Of a DNA stretch of 54,107 nucleotides, positions 11,508 to 23,398 are shown in pieces. This stretch comes from Chara braunii. Its lineage: Eukaryota > Streptophyta > Charophyceae > Charales > Characeae. The stretch covers positions 1,300,859 through 1,354,965 of the forward strand of contig BFEA01000167.1 in the NCBI GenBank assembly GCA_003427395.1, written 5' to 3'. Position 1 is the stretch's first letter. The number at the start of each line of letters is the position of its first letter. Under the pieces are notes generated by a model, which saw only the letters and a program-made list of their open reading frames with translations, made no database searches and was not told the origin of the DNA. The translations under genes were made by a program, and so were the position numbers.

Positions 11508-13190
11508 TTACCGGCCTCCCTCAACCGCCATTGTTATTAGTTCCTCCTTCGGTCCTACAATTGCTTCCCATGAATCTCTCTCCTCTTTACGACCTCGAGT
11601 GGTGACAGGTCCTTCCCTAAGTTCTGCTACTACAGTCGGCGCCCCCTTCTCCAAAGTCCGGATCAACAGTTCTCCCGACACGCATTCTTTGCCCATCATT
11701 TCGTTGTCCACCGCGAGAGTTCCTCCCTCGAATTCAAGGAACGCGTCTATGGGTTCCGCATCCTCCACCCCTTCGGGAGTGATGCATACCCGACTCAGCC
11801 CATCCGCCTTGTTTCTAATTCCAGCAATCCGTTCGATCTTGTAATCGAACTGCCAGATAAATCCTACCCATCTTCCCACCGTCGGATCTATAGGCCTGTA
11901 GTTCTTTAAGGCCCCTACGACATTCGTCGGGTCGATCCTTAAGATGAATCGCCTCCCAAATAGGTAGGCCTGGAAGGTCTTGAGGCAATGTAAGATGGCT
12001 AAGACCTCCTTTTTGAACTGCGAGTACCGCCGTTCGCCGGAGTTTAGGGTTTTACTTTTGAACCTAATCGGTCTCTCTCTCCCTTCCTCATCCCGTCGAA
12101 TCAGCACGCCTCCTACGGCCAAGGGTCCTCCATCTGTTTCTAGGATGAATGGTCGTCCCACTTCGTCATTAAAACAAGGCGTTGACAAGGCGACTTGCTC
12201 AGATGTCAATATGTCGTTAAGGGTTTGGACAGCTCCTTCTCGCTCCTTTGTCCAATCCATGGTTCCCTCTTCTCTGATCATGGCCCAGATAGGTTCGGCA
12301 ATCTTGGCAAAATTCTTAATGAAGATCCTCCAAAATCCGACCACCCCTAGGAACGCTCTTACCTCCGTTGTCGTGCGCAGGGGTGTTGGCCATTGCGATA
12401 TCTTGTCCGTCTTCACCGGATCTGGCTTCCTACCGTACGCGCCACAGCGAAATCCCAGTATGGTTACTTCCGGTACTGCTAGAATACTCTTTGGTCCACT
12501 AACTGTGATATTGTATACTAGGAATCGGCAGAGTAAGTCCTTGATGTCGTGTAGGTGGTCCCACACAAACCTTCGGATTCCTGGCTGGACTTCCGTCTCG
12601 TCCTTCTCCTGCGCGCGTTTGATCGGATTGTCATCGATGTAGGGCTCACACTTCTCTGGGAACATGTCCCTGGCTACAGTGAGCATTCTGCGTTGCGCTT
12701 CGGCCACCGCGTTTGTGAAGCCCATAGGGGTCACTTGCATCTGTAACTGGCCTACGGGGGTGTGCATAGCGATGTACGGCCTGTCCCGAACATCCAACGG
12801 AAGCTGGTCGTACCCTGAGTACAGATCTATCAGGGAGTAAATGCTCCGGCCGGCGTGCGATTCTGCTAATAAATCGGCCCGAGGCAGCGAGCCAGCAACC
12901 CGGATGGTTACCGCATTCAACTTCTGCAGATCCTGAATCCACCTTAGCGTCTTGTTGGGCTTCCGAAAGACGAACCACCGGTTTGCATATGGGGACGCTG
13001 TAGGTTCTGCGACGAAGGAGTCCATCTTCGCTCAGAGGAGGTCTGTCACTTCCCCTACTATCCCGAACTCATAGGATGGACCCTTGTCGTTCCAGCACTC
13101 ATGCTCTACTGTGTGGATTCTGACCGGAGGGATCAACTTCGCATCCAACCGTCTTTTTTTATGATCACTAAAGACAAATGCCAGGTGAAA
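11508..13190 (-). pseudogene. GYP-1 reverse transcriptase-RNase H, interrupted
   Basis: The 505-residue frame from 13025 has the RT blocks KTLRWIQDLQKLN, SLIDLYSGYDQ with Asp 67, the TPMGFTNA stretch, and the active site YIDD at 129-132. It then has the connection region and RNase H starting at FILETDGG (Asp 298), followed by KSKTLNSGERRYSQFKKE with the second acidic residue. The N-terminal RT flank (SDHKKRRL... to ...VTDLL) lies at 13190-13035 in the same frame, cut off by an in-frame TGA at 13032-13034. A frameshift near 13185 separates it from the linker. After RNase H come about 100 residues leading to the TAA before integrase. Confidence 0.88.
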
Positions 13191-14084
13191 CTCTTGGCAG
13201 GCTGCAGATCATTTTGATCAGGCGATTTTCCTCTTCCGTTAGGAATCCTTCTACCCCTATCTTCATTGTGTCAGCTTCCTCGTCTGGTATCCGATGCCCT
13301 TTCGTCGCTCTTCTCTCTTGGATCACTCGAAGGACCTCCTCCTCCTTCTCCATAGCCTCTTCCTTTGATGTCTCTAGCAGGATCGAGACCGGTTTTGCTT
13401 TCTTCCCTACCGGCTTGTACTTTCGAACACTTCCTTCCGGGATCTTTCTACTAAAAAATGAACGGTCGGAATTACCCTCGTTGCCTCTACGACTCGTGCT
13501 TGAATACTAACCAATTTCTCATTCAGACAATACCCTTTTTGCACCTCTCCTTCAAATTTGGCTAGGGCTGCCGAGTCCATTCCTATATTGTGGTATCTGA
13601 GGGCCTTGATGAGCTGCAACAAATCGGGGATCTCGAGCGCGACTTCTGGCACGTCCATGCGTACTTCTTTCCGCTTGGGCAGGCTGGCACCAAGTTCGAC
13701 TTCTGACTCCTTTTCTGCTACCATAACACCTAGGACTTCGTCCTCCTGCCTCCTCTTCTTCTGGGGCAGACCCATCTTGATCCACTCCTTCTTGTTGAAT
13801 GCCTCCTCTATCATAATTTCTACTATTTTTCTCATGCCCTCCATCCGAGCAAAGGCCTCTTTTCGTGTGCTATCTTCGAATGACGGCAACCACGTTGTCA
13901 ATTTCCTCTTCGGGGGGTCTCCTCCCGTTCCAAGGAGTCGGAGGAGCTCTCCCCGGCCGGTCACTGGGTCCTCTATGTCTATCATGTATGAGTCGTCGTG
14001 CAAGTGCATGCCTATCGTTTCAACGTTTGCGCACCACGGTCTCCCGATGATTATGTCGTGGTCCATTTCCTCCATTACGGTCAT
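13191..14084 (-). pseudogene. GYP-1 protease C-terminal part and linker
   Basis: The frame 14084-13407 begins just after an in-frame TGA (14112-14114) that cuts it from the gag-protease frame. It starts with DIIIGRPW, the usual hydrophobic-I-G-x-P/D-W ending of retroviral-type proteases. A Lys/Glu-rich linker of about 190 residues follows. A frameshift near 13430 moves the reading frame, and coding resumes at about 13430-13191 (KEEAMEKEEEVL, then FLTEEENRLIKMICSLP) into the RT N-terminus. The linker matches nothing I recognise. Confidence 0.7.
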
Positions 14085-14114
14085 CCGCTGAAACGACCAG
14101 ATCGACTCCCTAAC

Positions 14115-15722
14115 TCATGCCTTCACTGCGCACTTCGTGACATACCCAGTGAACGGGATTTCCCTGCCAGCTCCCCGGATGCTCCCTGTTACTTCCTTGT
14201 TTACCGTACAACCCGTGATTGTTGCGAAATCTCTCCTTATGAGAGTGATTTCTGCTCCCCCGTCTACTAATGCGTCGGTATGGTGAGTCCCGATCTTGAT
14301 TTTCAGCTTCCCTACGGGTAGTGCATGAAAGCTAAGCTTTGTCACAGGTGGTGCCCTTATGACCTCGCCGCCCTCTCGGTCGGGCAAACTCAAACGGATG
14401 TCTGCAGATGCTTTCTCGAGATCCTCCAAGTCCCCGCGACTCCTCTGCAGGTTAGCGACTTCTTGCGGAGCTTCCTCCTCCATTTCCTCTTCCGGCGCTT
14501 CGGGGTCCTCATCTATCTCTACTCGCCGCCGAGTCAACAGTTGTCTAAGCCCTTTAAGCAACCTAGGGATGATCTGCAGCATGGTCTGAAATGACACCAA
14601 CACCATGGTCCCTCGCAATTTGCTAAGGGTGTCATCGACCTCTGGTATGGTTAAAATCGGAATCTGATACCTAAACTTCTTTTTGGCGGCAAAAACTTTC
14701 ATTGGTTCCCCGGCCTCAGGTTCTGCCTGGGGTACCGAACTCCCAACAACCTCCTCCATCACTGTGTCACGGATAATCCTTCTTCCAGCCGTCCCTAGCC
14801 GAGTAGTCGCGTTCACCCTATCACGTCCGTCGTTTTTCAAAATGAAGTTGACCTGCGGCCCACGACCCCGCAGTTGTTCCCAGATGATATCGACCAGCTG
14901 CTCCACTTCTACGACCGCTATCTCTGGCCCATTGAGCATGATAACGGCTCGCCGCATTCCTCCTAGTGAGTTCCAATTCACCCGTTCTCCCTGCGGCCCG
15001 AATATCTCCCCCTTTAACGACCTGGTACATCTCCTTTTTAATATATCATGGTTGAGCTTTGGACATGCGTGCACATAATGTCCCATCGCGGTGCAGTACT
15101 TGCATTGCTCATTAGGAAGATCTCTCCGTCCAATTCCCCGATTGGCTACACCCGGCGGAACTACGGCTTCCTCGGGAGGGAGGGGGTGTCGGGATACTTG
15201 CGCCTGCATAACCAATAGCACGCTTTTCATCCTTTCAATCTTGTTGTCGACTCCATGCATCCATTCATGTAGACTTTCGATCCCCTTCTTTACTTTGTCG
15301 GTTGTTCTCCCGGTCACGTCTATGACCTCCCCTTCTTTAAGCAAGGCCAATGTCTCGGTCACTACCGTCTTTTCGGCCAGGTCCGTTACGGTGCTAAAAT
15401 TCACATCCCTAGTGTTTACGAACTTGCTCGTCTGCTGGTAGGCCGACAGAATCTTGTCTTTGTCAAACTCGGAGAACTGCCTAAGGAAGTATTTGCTCAT
15501 TATTCGGTTTGTTACTCCCAGGATCCTTAGTGCTACCAGAGTAAACTCCCGTAGGAAGTCATTGTACGTTGAAAAGTTCTTCCTCTGGACTTTCGCTAAG
15601 TCGGTCTCCGTAGCCATCTTCTCCGCTGCTAGGTACTTTCTCATCATCACATCCCGGGTTTCCTTCCAGGACCGGCTTGCGGCTACGATGACCATTATGT
15701 CCCGTTCCAAGCTCAAAGACAC
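14115..15722 (-). pseudogene. GYP-1 gag (capsid, CCHC nucleocapsid) fused to protease
   Basis: The frame runs 535 residues. A helical capsid-like N-terminal half (DFLREFTLVALRILGVT, YFLRQFSEFDKDKILSAYQQ) is followed by one zinc knuckle, CKYCTAMGHYVHAC, with C207, C210, H215 and C220. Near residue 486 the protease active-site region reads LVDGGAEITLI, with DGG where DSG/DTG is usual. The frame stops at TGA 14112-14114 and the protease continues on the other side. Going upstream, the same frame stays open to a TGA near 15760. The first ATG in it is well inside the conserved sequence, so the true N-terminus seems lost where the GA microsatellite begins. Confidence 0.85.
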
Positions 15723-15771
15723 ATGCTGCCCCAGGTGGGTCCATTTTTTCTTCTTCGGTCCATTTCAACAG

Positions 15772-15773
<2 letters not shown>

Positions 15774-15827
<54 letters not shown>
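15774..15827. repeat. (GA)n microsatellite abutting GYP-1 gag
   Basis: An almost pure GA dinucleotide run of about 54 bp lies directly upstream of the gag frame, between it and the 81-bp array. It marks the point where recognisable gag coding ends. Confidence 0.95.
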
Positions 15828-15831
<4 letters not shown>

Positions 15832-15859
15832 AAGACAGAGAGGGAGAATAGAAGAGAGA

Positions 15860-16385
15860 TCAACCTGAACATCACACCAAGCAAGAACGTGACAGTGAGA
15901 GGCTAGAACTAATGGAAAGCACATGCACATAGAGAAGAGATTAAGTAAGATCCGGAACATCACATCAAGCATGAACATGACAATGAGAAGCTACAACTAG
16001 TGGAAAGCATATGCACATAGAGAAGAGATCAACCGGAACATCACACCGAGCACGAACATGACAATGAGAAGCTACAACTAGTGGAAAGCACATGCAAATA
16101 GAGAAGAGATCAACCGGAACATCACACCAAGTATGAACATGACAATGGGAGGCTATAACTAGTGGAAAAGACATGCACATAGAGAAGAGATCAACTGGAA
16201 CATCACACCAAGTATGAACATGACAATGAGAAGCTACAACTAATGGAAAGCACATGCACATAGAGAAGAGATTAACTAAGTAAGATCCGGAATATCACAA
16301 CTCGCATGGTCATGACAACGGGAGGCTAGAACTAATGGAAAACACATGCACGTAGAGAAGACATCAACTAAGTAAGATCCGGAAC
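15860..16385. repeat. 81-bp tandem array at the inner side of the GYP-1 5' LTR
   Basis: AGAGAAGAGA recurs at 15931, 16019, 16100, 16181 and 16262. The last three intervals are exactly 81 bp; the outer units carry a 7-8 bp insertion (TAAGTAAGAT). Units also share GGAACATCACACC, GAACATGACAATG and GCTACAACTAGTGGAAA. I cannot tell whether it belongs to the LTR or the leader because the matching part of the left LTR is outside the window. Confidence 0.9.
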
Positions 16386-16389
16386 ATCA

Positions 16390-18110
16390 CCTACTATCAT
16401 GTGAGTGAAGGCAAGAGTCTAAGTAGGCAAGATCACCAAGGTTGAGCCAAAAGTCATCCATGAAAGAAGCGGTGCACTCCCTACTAGGGTGTGAGTGAAA
16501 GGCATGAACTTGAGTAGGCTAGATTGTCAAGATTGCATCACAGATCATCCATGATAGTAATGGTGCACTTCCCACTTGTGTATGTGTGAAAAGCAAGAGT
16601 GTGAGTAGCCCAAATCACCAAGATTGAACCCGAGATCATTCATGGAAGTTGTGGTGCACTACCTACTAGTGTATGAGTGAAAAGCATGAGTTCGAGTAGC
16701 CTAGAACACCAAGATTGCATCAAAGGTCATCCATGGAAGTTGCGGTGCACTACCTACTAGTGTATGAGTAAAAAACATGAGTGTGACTGACCCAAATCAC
16801 CAAGATTGCATCCAAGATTATCCATGGAAGTTGCGGTGCACTACCTACTAGTGTATGAGTGAAAAGCATGAGTGTCAGTAGCCCAAATCACGAAGATTGC
16901 ATCCAAGATCATCCATGAAAGTAGCGGTGCACTACCTATTAGTGCATGAGTGAAAAACATGAGTTTGCATAGCCTAGAACACCGAGATTGCATCAAAGAT
17001 CATCAATGGAAGTTGCGGTGCACTACCTATTAGTGTATGAGTGAAAAGCATGAGTGTGAGTAACCGAAATCACTAAGATTGCATCAGAGATCATTCATGA
17101 AAGTTGTGGTGCACTACCTACTAGTGTATGAGTGAAAAGCATGAGTGTGAGTAGCCCAAATCACCAAGATTGCATCCAAGATCATCCATGAAAGTAGCGG
17201 TGCACTACCTACTAGTGCATGAGTGAAAAGCATGAGTTTGAGTATCCTAGAACACCAAGATTGCATCAAAGATCATCAATGGAAGTTGCGGTGCACTACC
17301 TACTAGTGTATGAGTGAAAAGCATGAGTGCGAGTAACCCAAATCACCAAGATTGCATCAAAGATCATTCATGAAAGTTGCGGTGTACTACCTACTAGTGT
17401 ATGAGTGAAAAGGATGAGTCTGAGTAGCCCAAATCACCAAGATTGCATCCAAGATCATCCATGAAAGTAGCGGTGCACTACCTACCAGCGCATGAGTGAA
17501 AAGCATGAGTTTGAGTAGCCTAGAACACCGAGATTGCATCAAAGGTCATTCATGGGTGTAGCGCTGTACTACCTACTAGTGTAAGAGTGAAAAACACAAG
17601 TTTGGAGAGCCCATATCACCATGATTGCATCATGGATCAGTCATGGGTGTAGCGTTGTATTACCTACTAGTGTAAGAGTGAAAAACACAAGTTTGGAGAG
17701 CCCAAATCACCAAGATTTCATCAAGAAGCATCCATGAGTGTAGCACTGTACTACGTACTAGTGTGGGAGTGAAAAACACAGGTTTGGAGAGCCCAAATCA
17801 CCAAGATTGCATCAAGAAGCATCCATGAGTGTAGCGTTGTACTATGTACTAGTGTGAGAGTGAAAAACACAAGTTTGGAGAGCCTTAATCGCCATAATTG
17901 CATCATGTATCATTCATGGGTGTAGCGCTCTGCTACCTACTAGTGTAAGAGTGAAAAACACAAGTTTGGAGAGCCGAAATCACGAAGATTGCATCAAGAA
18001 GCATCCATGAGTGTAGCGCTGTACTACCTACTAGTGTGAGAGTGAAAAACACAAGTTTGGAGAGCCCAAATCTTTATGATTGCATCATGGATTATCTAGA
18101 AAAGAATCGG
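16390..18110. repeat. 91-bp satellite array inside the GYP-1 5' LTR
   Basis: This is the same family as at 1-1160. After diverged starter units, the three subtypes run X-Y-Z-X-Y-Z-X from about 16861 to 17480. A block with the GTGTAAGAGTGAAAAACAC signature follows to about 18075, in the order B1-B2-B2-B1-B2, the same order as in the left LTR. The array ends in GATTATCTAGAAAAGAATCGG, shared with 1150-1170. Confidence 0.9.
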
Positions 18111-21100
18111 AGTACTACCCCCTAGTGTGCAAGTGAAAGATGAGAGTTTGAGTAGCCCATGGGAGGAAGAAGATGAAGTGAAAGAAGATGGAGGAGAAAG
18201 GGAGAGAGATGAGGGAGATGGAGATGGAGAAGGAGAGGAAGAAGACAAAGAGAAATAAAAGTGAAGAGGAGGAAGGTGAAGATGAAGGGGCAAAAAATGA
18301 AGGTGAGAGAGGAAGAAGAAGAAGGAGGAGATGAAGAAGAAGAAGAGGAAGAAGAAGAAGAGGAAGAAGAAGAAGAGGAAGGAGAAGAAAAAGAAGAAGA
18401 AGAAGAAGAAGAAGAAAAAGATGAAGATGAAAAAGTTTCTTCCTTCCTCTCACCTTGTTGGTTCCTTGATGATGGTGTCTCCTTGATGAAACTTCCACTC
18501 CTTGCACAATCCTCTCTTGGCTATGGCTTCCTTCTTCTCCAAGCTACGCTTCTTCCTCTTTCACCTCTTCCCAAGTTGCCTCAAGCTCTCATCATCAAGG
18601 CTATGGAGTCCTCTCTAGGAGGGCTAATGAGGCTCCCTCTAGCCTTTCTTTCTCCTACCCCCAGGGGGGAGATATGGCGGATCACCTTCCAAGTGTCTCT
18701 ACCATTATCACTATCCTCTAGAGTCTTTCCTACTACCTCCTAGTCTCCTCCAAGCTCTTCTACTAGCATGGTCTCCTCTCTCCTCACTCCAAGTGCACAG
18801 GTGTTTCTGTGGGCTCACCTGGGCAGCATGGACACTCCTCATGCAAATGTGAGAGTGGCGGACTGCATCCTCAGCTTATGTAGGCTGAAACCAGCAGTCC
18901 GGCCAGCCCATGAGCATATCCAAGTGCCTTGGGGTAAACCGAGGTACCCCCAAGGCAAAATTCTCCTACTAGGCTCTTCTGGAGGTACCTGGGCCTTATT
19001 TTGGCCAAGTACATCCAGTCCGAGTGGCTGGTACCAACTCGGACTGCCTCTTGGCCTACTTCGATCCCTTTTCCATTGCTCAAATGCTGCCTCCTTGGGT
19101 CCTAATGCCCAAGGGGCAACAATACTTCAAAGAAAAAGGCCTTGTGGGTCTTTTTCTCGATTTTTTTAAGTTTCGGCCTCCCTTGGGTAGGCCGGAGCAT
19201 TTTTCCATGTGGCCGCATATTTTCAGCCTTGGATCTGGCTAAGATCCAAGGCCGGCAATAATCCGTGCTACCCCCTAGTAGTCCTTGCTTCAATTTTGAG
19301 CCCCTAAGTCCATTTCCTTAATTTTTGGTGCATCTGGCTCTCTTTTTGGGCCAAATGCACAGTTTCGTTTTTTTCGTTCTTTTGTTTCTTTCCATTTTGG
19401 GCTGCCACCTCCTTCCGAAACTAACCGTTTTGAGTTGGTCCACAAAAAACGGCTAGTTCCTCTCCACCATGAGATCCGATCTCAGATCCATGGTCCAAAG
19501 AAAATCGGCCACTTCCTTTTTGCAATTTCTCTAATTTTCTGTTTTTTAATTCAAATTTTATTAAGATATGGCCCCAAGGGCCATATCTCTACATTTCGGA
19601 TTGCCCTCCGTTATTCTAGGAGGGATGAGGTCACAGTTGGGACCTGCCAGTCCCTACTGTGCAGGTCCCAATAGGCCGGCACACTCTCCTCCACTCTTTT
19701 CTCCATTTTTTGTCTCATTGTCCCTCCTTTCTCTCTCATTTTTTTTTCTTTTTCTTTTATTTCAGTTGTGACAAGTGTCAAGCTGCAGTGCACCCTCTTT
19801 CTGGGCTCTAAGGCCTCATTCAAGGCCAGGTTCATTACTGTTACTTGACCGTTACAACTCAAATTTCAATAATGACACCCCCATGCTCATAGAGGGCTCC
19901 ATTTTGCTCCGATTTTCTAAGGGCAACCTTTTTTTCATGTTGAGCAACTTGAGGCTCTATTTTCTCATGCCTATGCACAAATATTCCTTGTGCTTGCCAA
20001 TGGTCCCACTAGGACATCCCAAGTCCCCGCCACTTTCCTCCATGCTAGTTTCATTTTCTAGTCCCGTCGGCGCATGTCCTGTTTTCCGATTTTTATTATT
20101 TGGACCCCTTTGGCCCCAGGCAACATTCCGGATGGCGTCCCATTTTTATTTTGGGGGTCTCTTGTCCTTGGTGGTCCCATCATCTCGACATGTGTGTCAA
20201 TTTTTCTAGGCCGTGAGATCTCATCTCACGGTTGCCGTTTATCGTCTTTTCTTGCCCCATGCCGAAATTGCTCTTTTCTAGCATTTCGGGTTTGTCGTGG
20301 CTCATTTTCCCTTAGCCTAGGCATCCCCATGCAGTCCATTGCAACTCGGATTGCAATGGGGGTCAATTTCGTAGCCCCAATGCCCCACAACTGACCCTTA
20401 CTCAAAAGAAAAAGAAACGGTCAATTCCTAAGTGCATCCGGACTTGATTTTGGTTCCGGATGCACCTAAAACATGTGTTTCTCCTCATGCATGTAATCCG
20501 TTTTATTCCGGTTGCAAGGAGCCTTGATTTTCTTTGATTTTCTCTGCAAAACTAAAAGAAAATCAAAGTCCTTTGTAACCGCCATATTCCAGAATGAATC
20601 GGGTCACGGATGAATCTCCCCAAGTGACCGTTTTTCACCGTTAAGGTCTTTTTCTCTTTTCTTTTCTTTTCATTTATCTTTTCTTTTCTTTTCTTTTCTT
20701 TTCCTCCTTTCTTGGACAGTAGGGACCTGCCAGTCCCTACTTGTGGCAGTCCCTACTGACGGCCAACTCACTCACTCCCTCTCACACTTTTTGTTTTATT
20801 CTCCCACATTTTTTTTTCTTTTATCTTTTTTTTTCTAGCATGCCAAGTGTCAAGTGGCCGTCAAGGCCCTTTTCTAGCCTTTTCCTCTTAGTTTTGACCC
20901 TTCCTATGCCCAAAGTGCAGTCCGTTATATCTCGGACTGCAATAATGGCTTTCTCATGCCCACGGGAGCTTCCCTTTACTCCTATTTTCCTCTTATAGTG
21001 ACCCCTCCTATTCCAATTTTCTCCCGGAGGGCTATTTTCCACATGGGGTCTCTTTTGACTCCATTTTCTTGAGGGAGGCTGATCCGAGATTTTTCAGATT

Positions 21101-21965
21101 GCTCCCATGCCTCCCACCTCAAGTTTCTTTACCTTTTCTTTTCTTTTCGACCTTCCCGTTTTCTACCGCTAGTGCTTGCACTAGTGTTGCTAATATTCTT
21201 GGTCGTTAAGATCTCGATCTTGACGGCGCACCTTGCCTTTATTATTTTCCCTCATGTGGTTCCGCCGTTTTTTCTTGGGACTTTCACACGTCCCCGCCAC
21301 TCGTCTCGTCGGTGGCCCCCGATGCTTAGTCCCGTCGGTGGTCCCCGACACTTAGTCCCGTCGGCGGTCCCCGACACTTAGTCCCGCCGGCGGTCCCCGA
21401 CACATTTCGCCCCGGATGCCATTATTTTTACTTAGTCCCACGTGGCCCCGGGTGCCTTTCCCCGAGGTGTCCCACGTCCGTTGGGCGTTTTGCCGCTCCA
21501 TGGTGACCCCTCTCCCTTGTCTTTTCTTGCGCCTTGCGCGCGCCGGTTCCTTTGGTCGCGGGCCTTTACCCCAAGGCTCCCGTAGGTGGCCCCCATGTTG
21601 ACTCCTCGTTCTCTATCTTCCCGCGGCCTCTGGGTCGCCCATCCCTCAACTTCCTCATTCCTTTATCATTGTCGTGCTGCTTTTGCTGGTTCAAGGGTCC
21701 TTTGGCCTTAGTCTTATTGCATTCCAACGGCCCTCCGGGCCTCATGTTATGTTTTATGTGCCCCTGTTCTTGCGCTCGCTTGCTTGCTGTCGCTAGTTTT
21801 TTTCCCCTGTGGTTCTCACCCCAGGGCATCACTCTCTCCTGCGGCCTAATCCTTTGTCTTTTCCCTCCCTTGCCTCCTCACTCCAGATTTCTCTGTTGTG
21901 CACAGTTTGCCCATATTCAGTCTCTCGAGTGATGAGAAGTTATTCAGGACTCACCAGTCCCGACA
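16390..21965 (-). repeat. GYP-1 5' LTR (right copy)
   Basis: It is homologous to 1-5182, ends at 21965 with CCCGACA and is followed by non-homologous DNA. The inner boundary is not resolved; it may lie between about 15770 and 16390. Outside the satellite it holds a purine-rich tract (18170-18430), T/C-rich unique sequence and several conserved inverted repeats. Examples are TTGGGACCTGC (19637-19647) with its complement (19661-19671), and TGCAGTCCG (20916-20924) with CGGACTGCA (20933-20941). No protein-coding gene is visible. A promoter is expected here, but I found no convincing TATA box. Confidence 0.82.
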
Positions 21966-22765
21966 ATGGGTCAAGCGTCCCATACATAGACAGAATTTTG
22001 AACATATCATAACAACACAGATGCGGGATATTCCTTCCAAGATTGATTACCCTGGGATTCAGGGGATTGACTGAGCGGAGGGGGGGCGGGGGGCCTCTTC
22101 ACCCTGAACCAGGCGCCAGATCTCTGCTGCTACACACTGGTCCCTCCCACCTCCTACTTTTGCGATACTCTTTTTTGATGCTGCTAACCTGCTCACACCG
22201 CTCCGTACCATTGCATGTCCACTATGGTCAGCTGATGGGGAGGGAAGGGATCGGGAAAGTTTGAGGGCAACTGCAACGGGATCCTTTGATCCATCGTTAT
22301 CCAATCTCTGAAGCAGATGTGATAGTCTCTCTTGATCGTCCCCTGATTGTCTTCCTCGATACCTTCGCAACCTTCCTGGGCGCCACCACCATCCCACTTG
22401 ATGAAGGTGATCCGGGCCCGGTTGTCGCTGCCCAGCCAGTCCCCTGAAAATTGTTGAATTTTCTGTTTTATATCTTTTTGTGTCTAAAACAGATCGAGCT
22501 GATTCTTAACTCTTTGTCAGTGTGCCATGAGACCTTCATGTACATATTATTTAACCATGTCTGTCATTTCCTCCCCGGCTATGCGGACCCTCTCCATGGC
22601 ATATATACAACGTTTCCTCTAGATGACTCTCCTCCCTATCTTGACCATATTGTTTTCAAAGGTACTGCCTAAGGCGGAAGTCCATGTTTCGCATAGAATC
22701 GCCCTCCAGTCCCAGAACCAGGTAGAGCCAGTGTCCAACAGGTTCCAGATTTTGTCCTACCATCG

Positions 22766-23239
22766 CTATGTAAGGACAGCCCCCGGACACTGCAAGAATA
22801 TGTGTGCAATTGTTTTCGGGATCTTGCGGGAGGGGAATGCCGAGTGGCATGACCTGCACCACGGGAGCGCCAGGCCTTTCTGTTTTAGGTATGTGCGATC
22901 GATTAGGCAGTCATTGGTAGGGAGGTAGCGATGTTCTATCTGCCACTGCAGCGAGGCCAATTTTGCTGGTCTGGACCTTGTGAGGGTGAGCCACCGAATG
23001 GGGCGGATGGCATCGACCCCCACATTCAAATGAGACTTCCAGCGGTTCTTCACGATGTCTTTCAAGTTTACTTTGGGCCGTAGTAAACGGTACGTGGATT
23101 TCACAGACAAGTTGGGGAGCATTACATTCTTAGTCGCGCGGGTTCTTCGCGCAGGGAGCCACTGCCACTCCTCAGGGTCAAAGGGGAGGTTTGCAAGACA
23201 GGTCTCCGACCGGTATGCTATCCAAGTGCAGGTCAACAT
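22766..23239 (-). pseudogene. LINE-A C-terminal RT-associated zinc-binding domain
   Basis: The frame encodes a segment ending LQWQIEHRYLPTNDCL, then WCRSCHS and TIAHIFLQCP. The C-x2-C followed by H-x4-C, after a W-x3-HR-x-LPT-like stretch, is the pattern of the zinc-binding domain found at the C-terminus of plant LINE ORF2 proteins. It may help bind template RNA. It is a remnant; flanking frames are broken. Confidence 0.78.
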
Positions 23240-23398
23240 TTCGCCACCATCTCATCACGTCGGGGGTGTATCTGGATAGCACATCGCCTATTCCTTTGTG
23301 GAAGAGATTAACCAGTGTTTCAACCGTGAATACTTCCACGACGCTCCCTACACTCTTCGGGTCTCCCGGAGCAGCTACCGAATCCCCTTCCACTATCC

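Larger units (their letters stand above)
1..21965 (-). mobile_element. GYP-1: Ty3/gypsy LTR retrotransposon with giant LTRs, left end outside window
   Basis: Read on the minus strand, the order is 5' LTR (right), gag, protease, RT, RNase H, integrase, extra ORF, long 3' untranslated region, polypurine tract and 3' LTR (left). RT before integrase places it in Ty3/gypsy. The right LTR ends in CCCGACA at 21965 and the left LTR ends identically at 5182. On the minus strand both LTRs therefore start TGTCGGGACTGG. A purine tract lies immediately inside the left LTR, as expected for a 3' LTR. The outer end of the left LTR is beyond position 1, so its target duplication cannot be checked; the bases after the right LTR are ATGGG. 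Four in-frame stops and two frameshifts make it non-autonomous now. No primer binding site was recognised next to gag. Confidence 0.88.

Noticed and set aside
15730-15772. CCA-ending candidates for a GYP-1 primer binding site (near 15752 and 15762)
   Set aside because: The sequences next to CCA do not match a tRNA 3' end I recognise, and the LTR boundary there cannot be verified.
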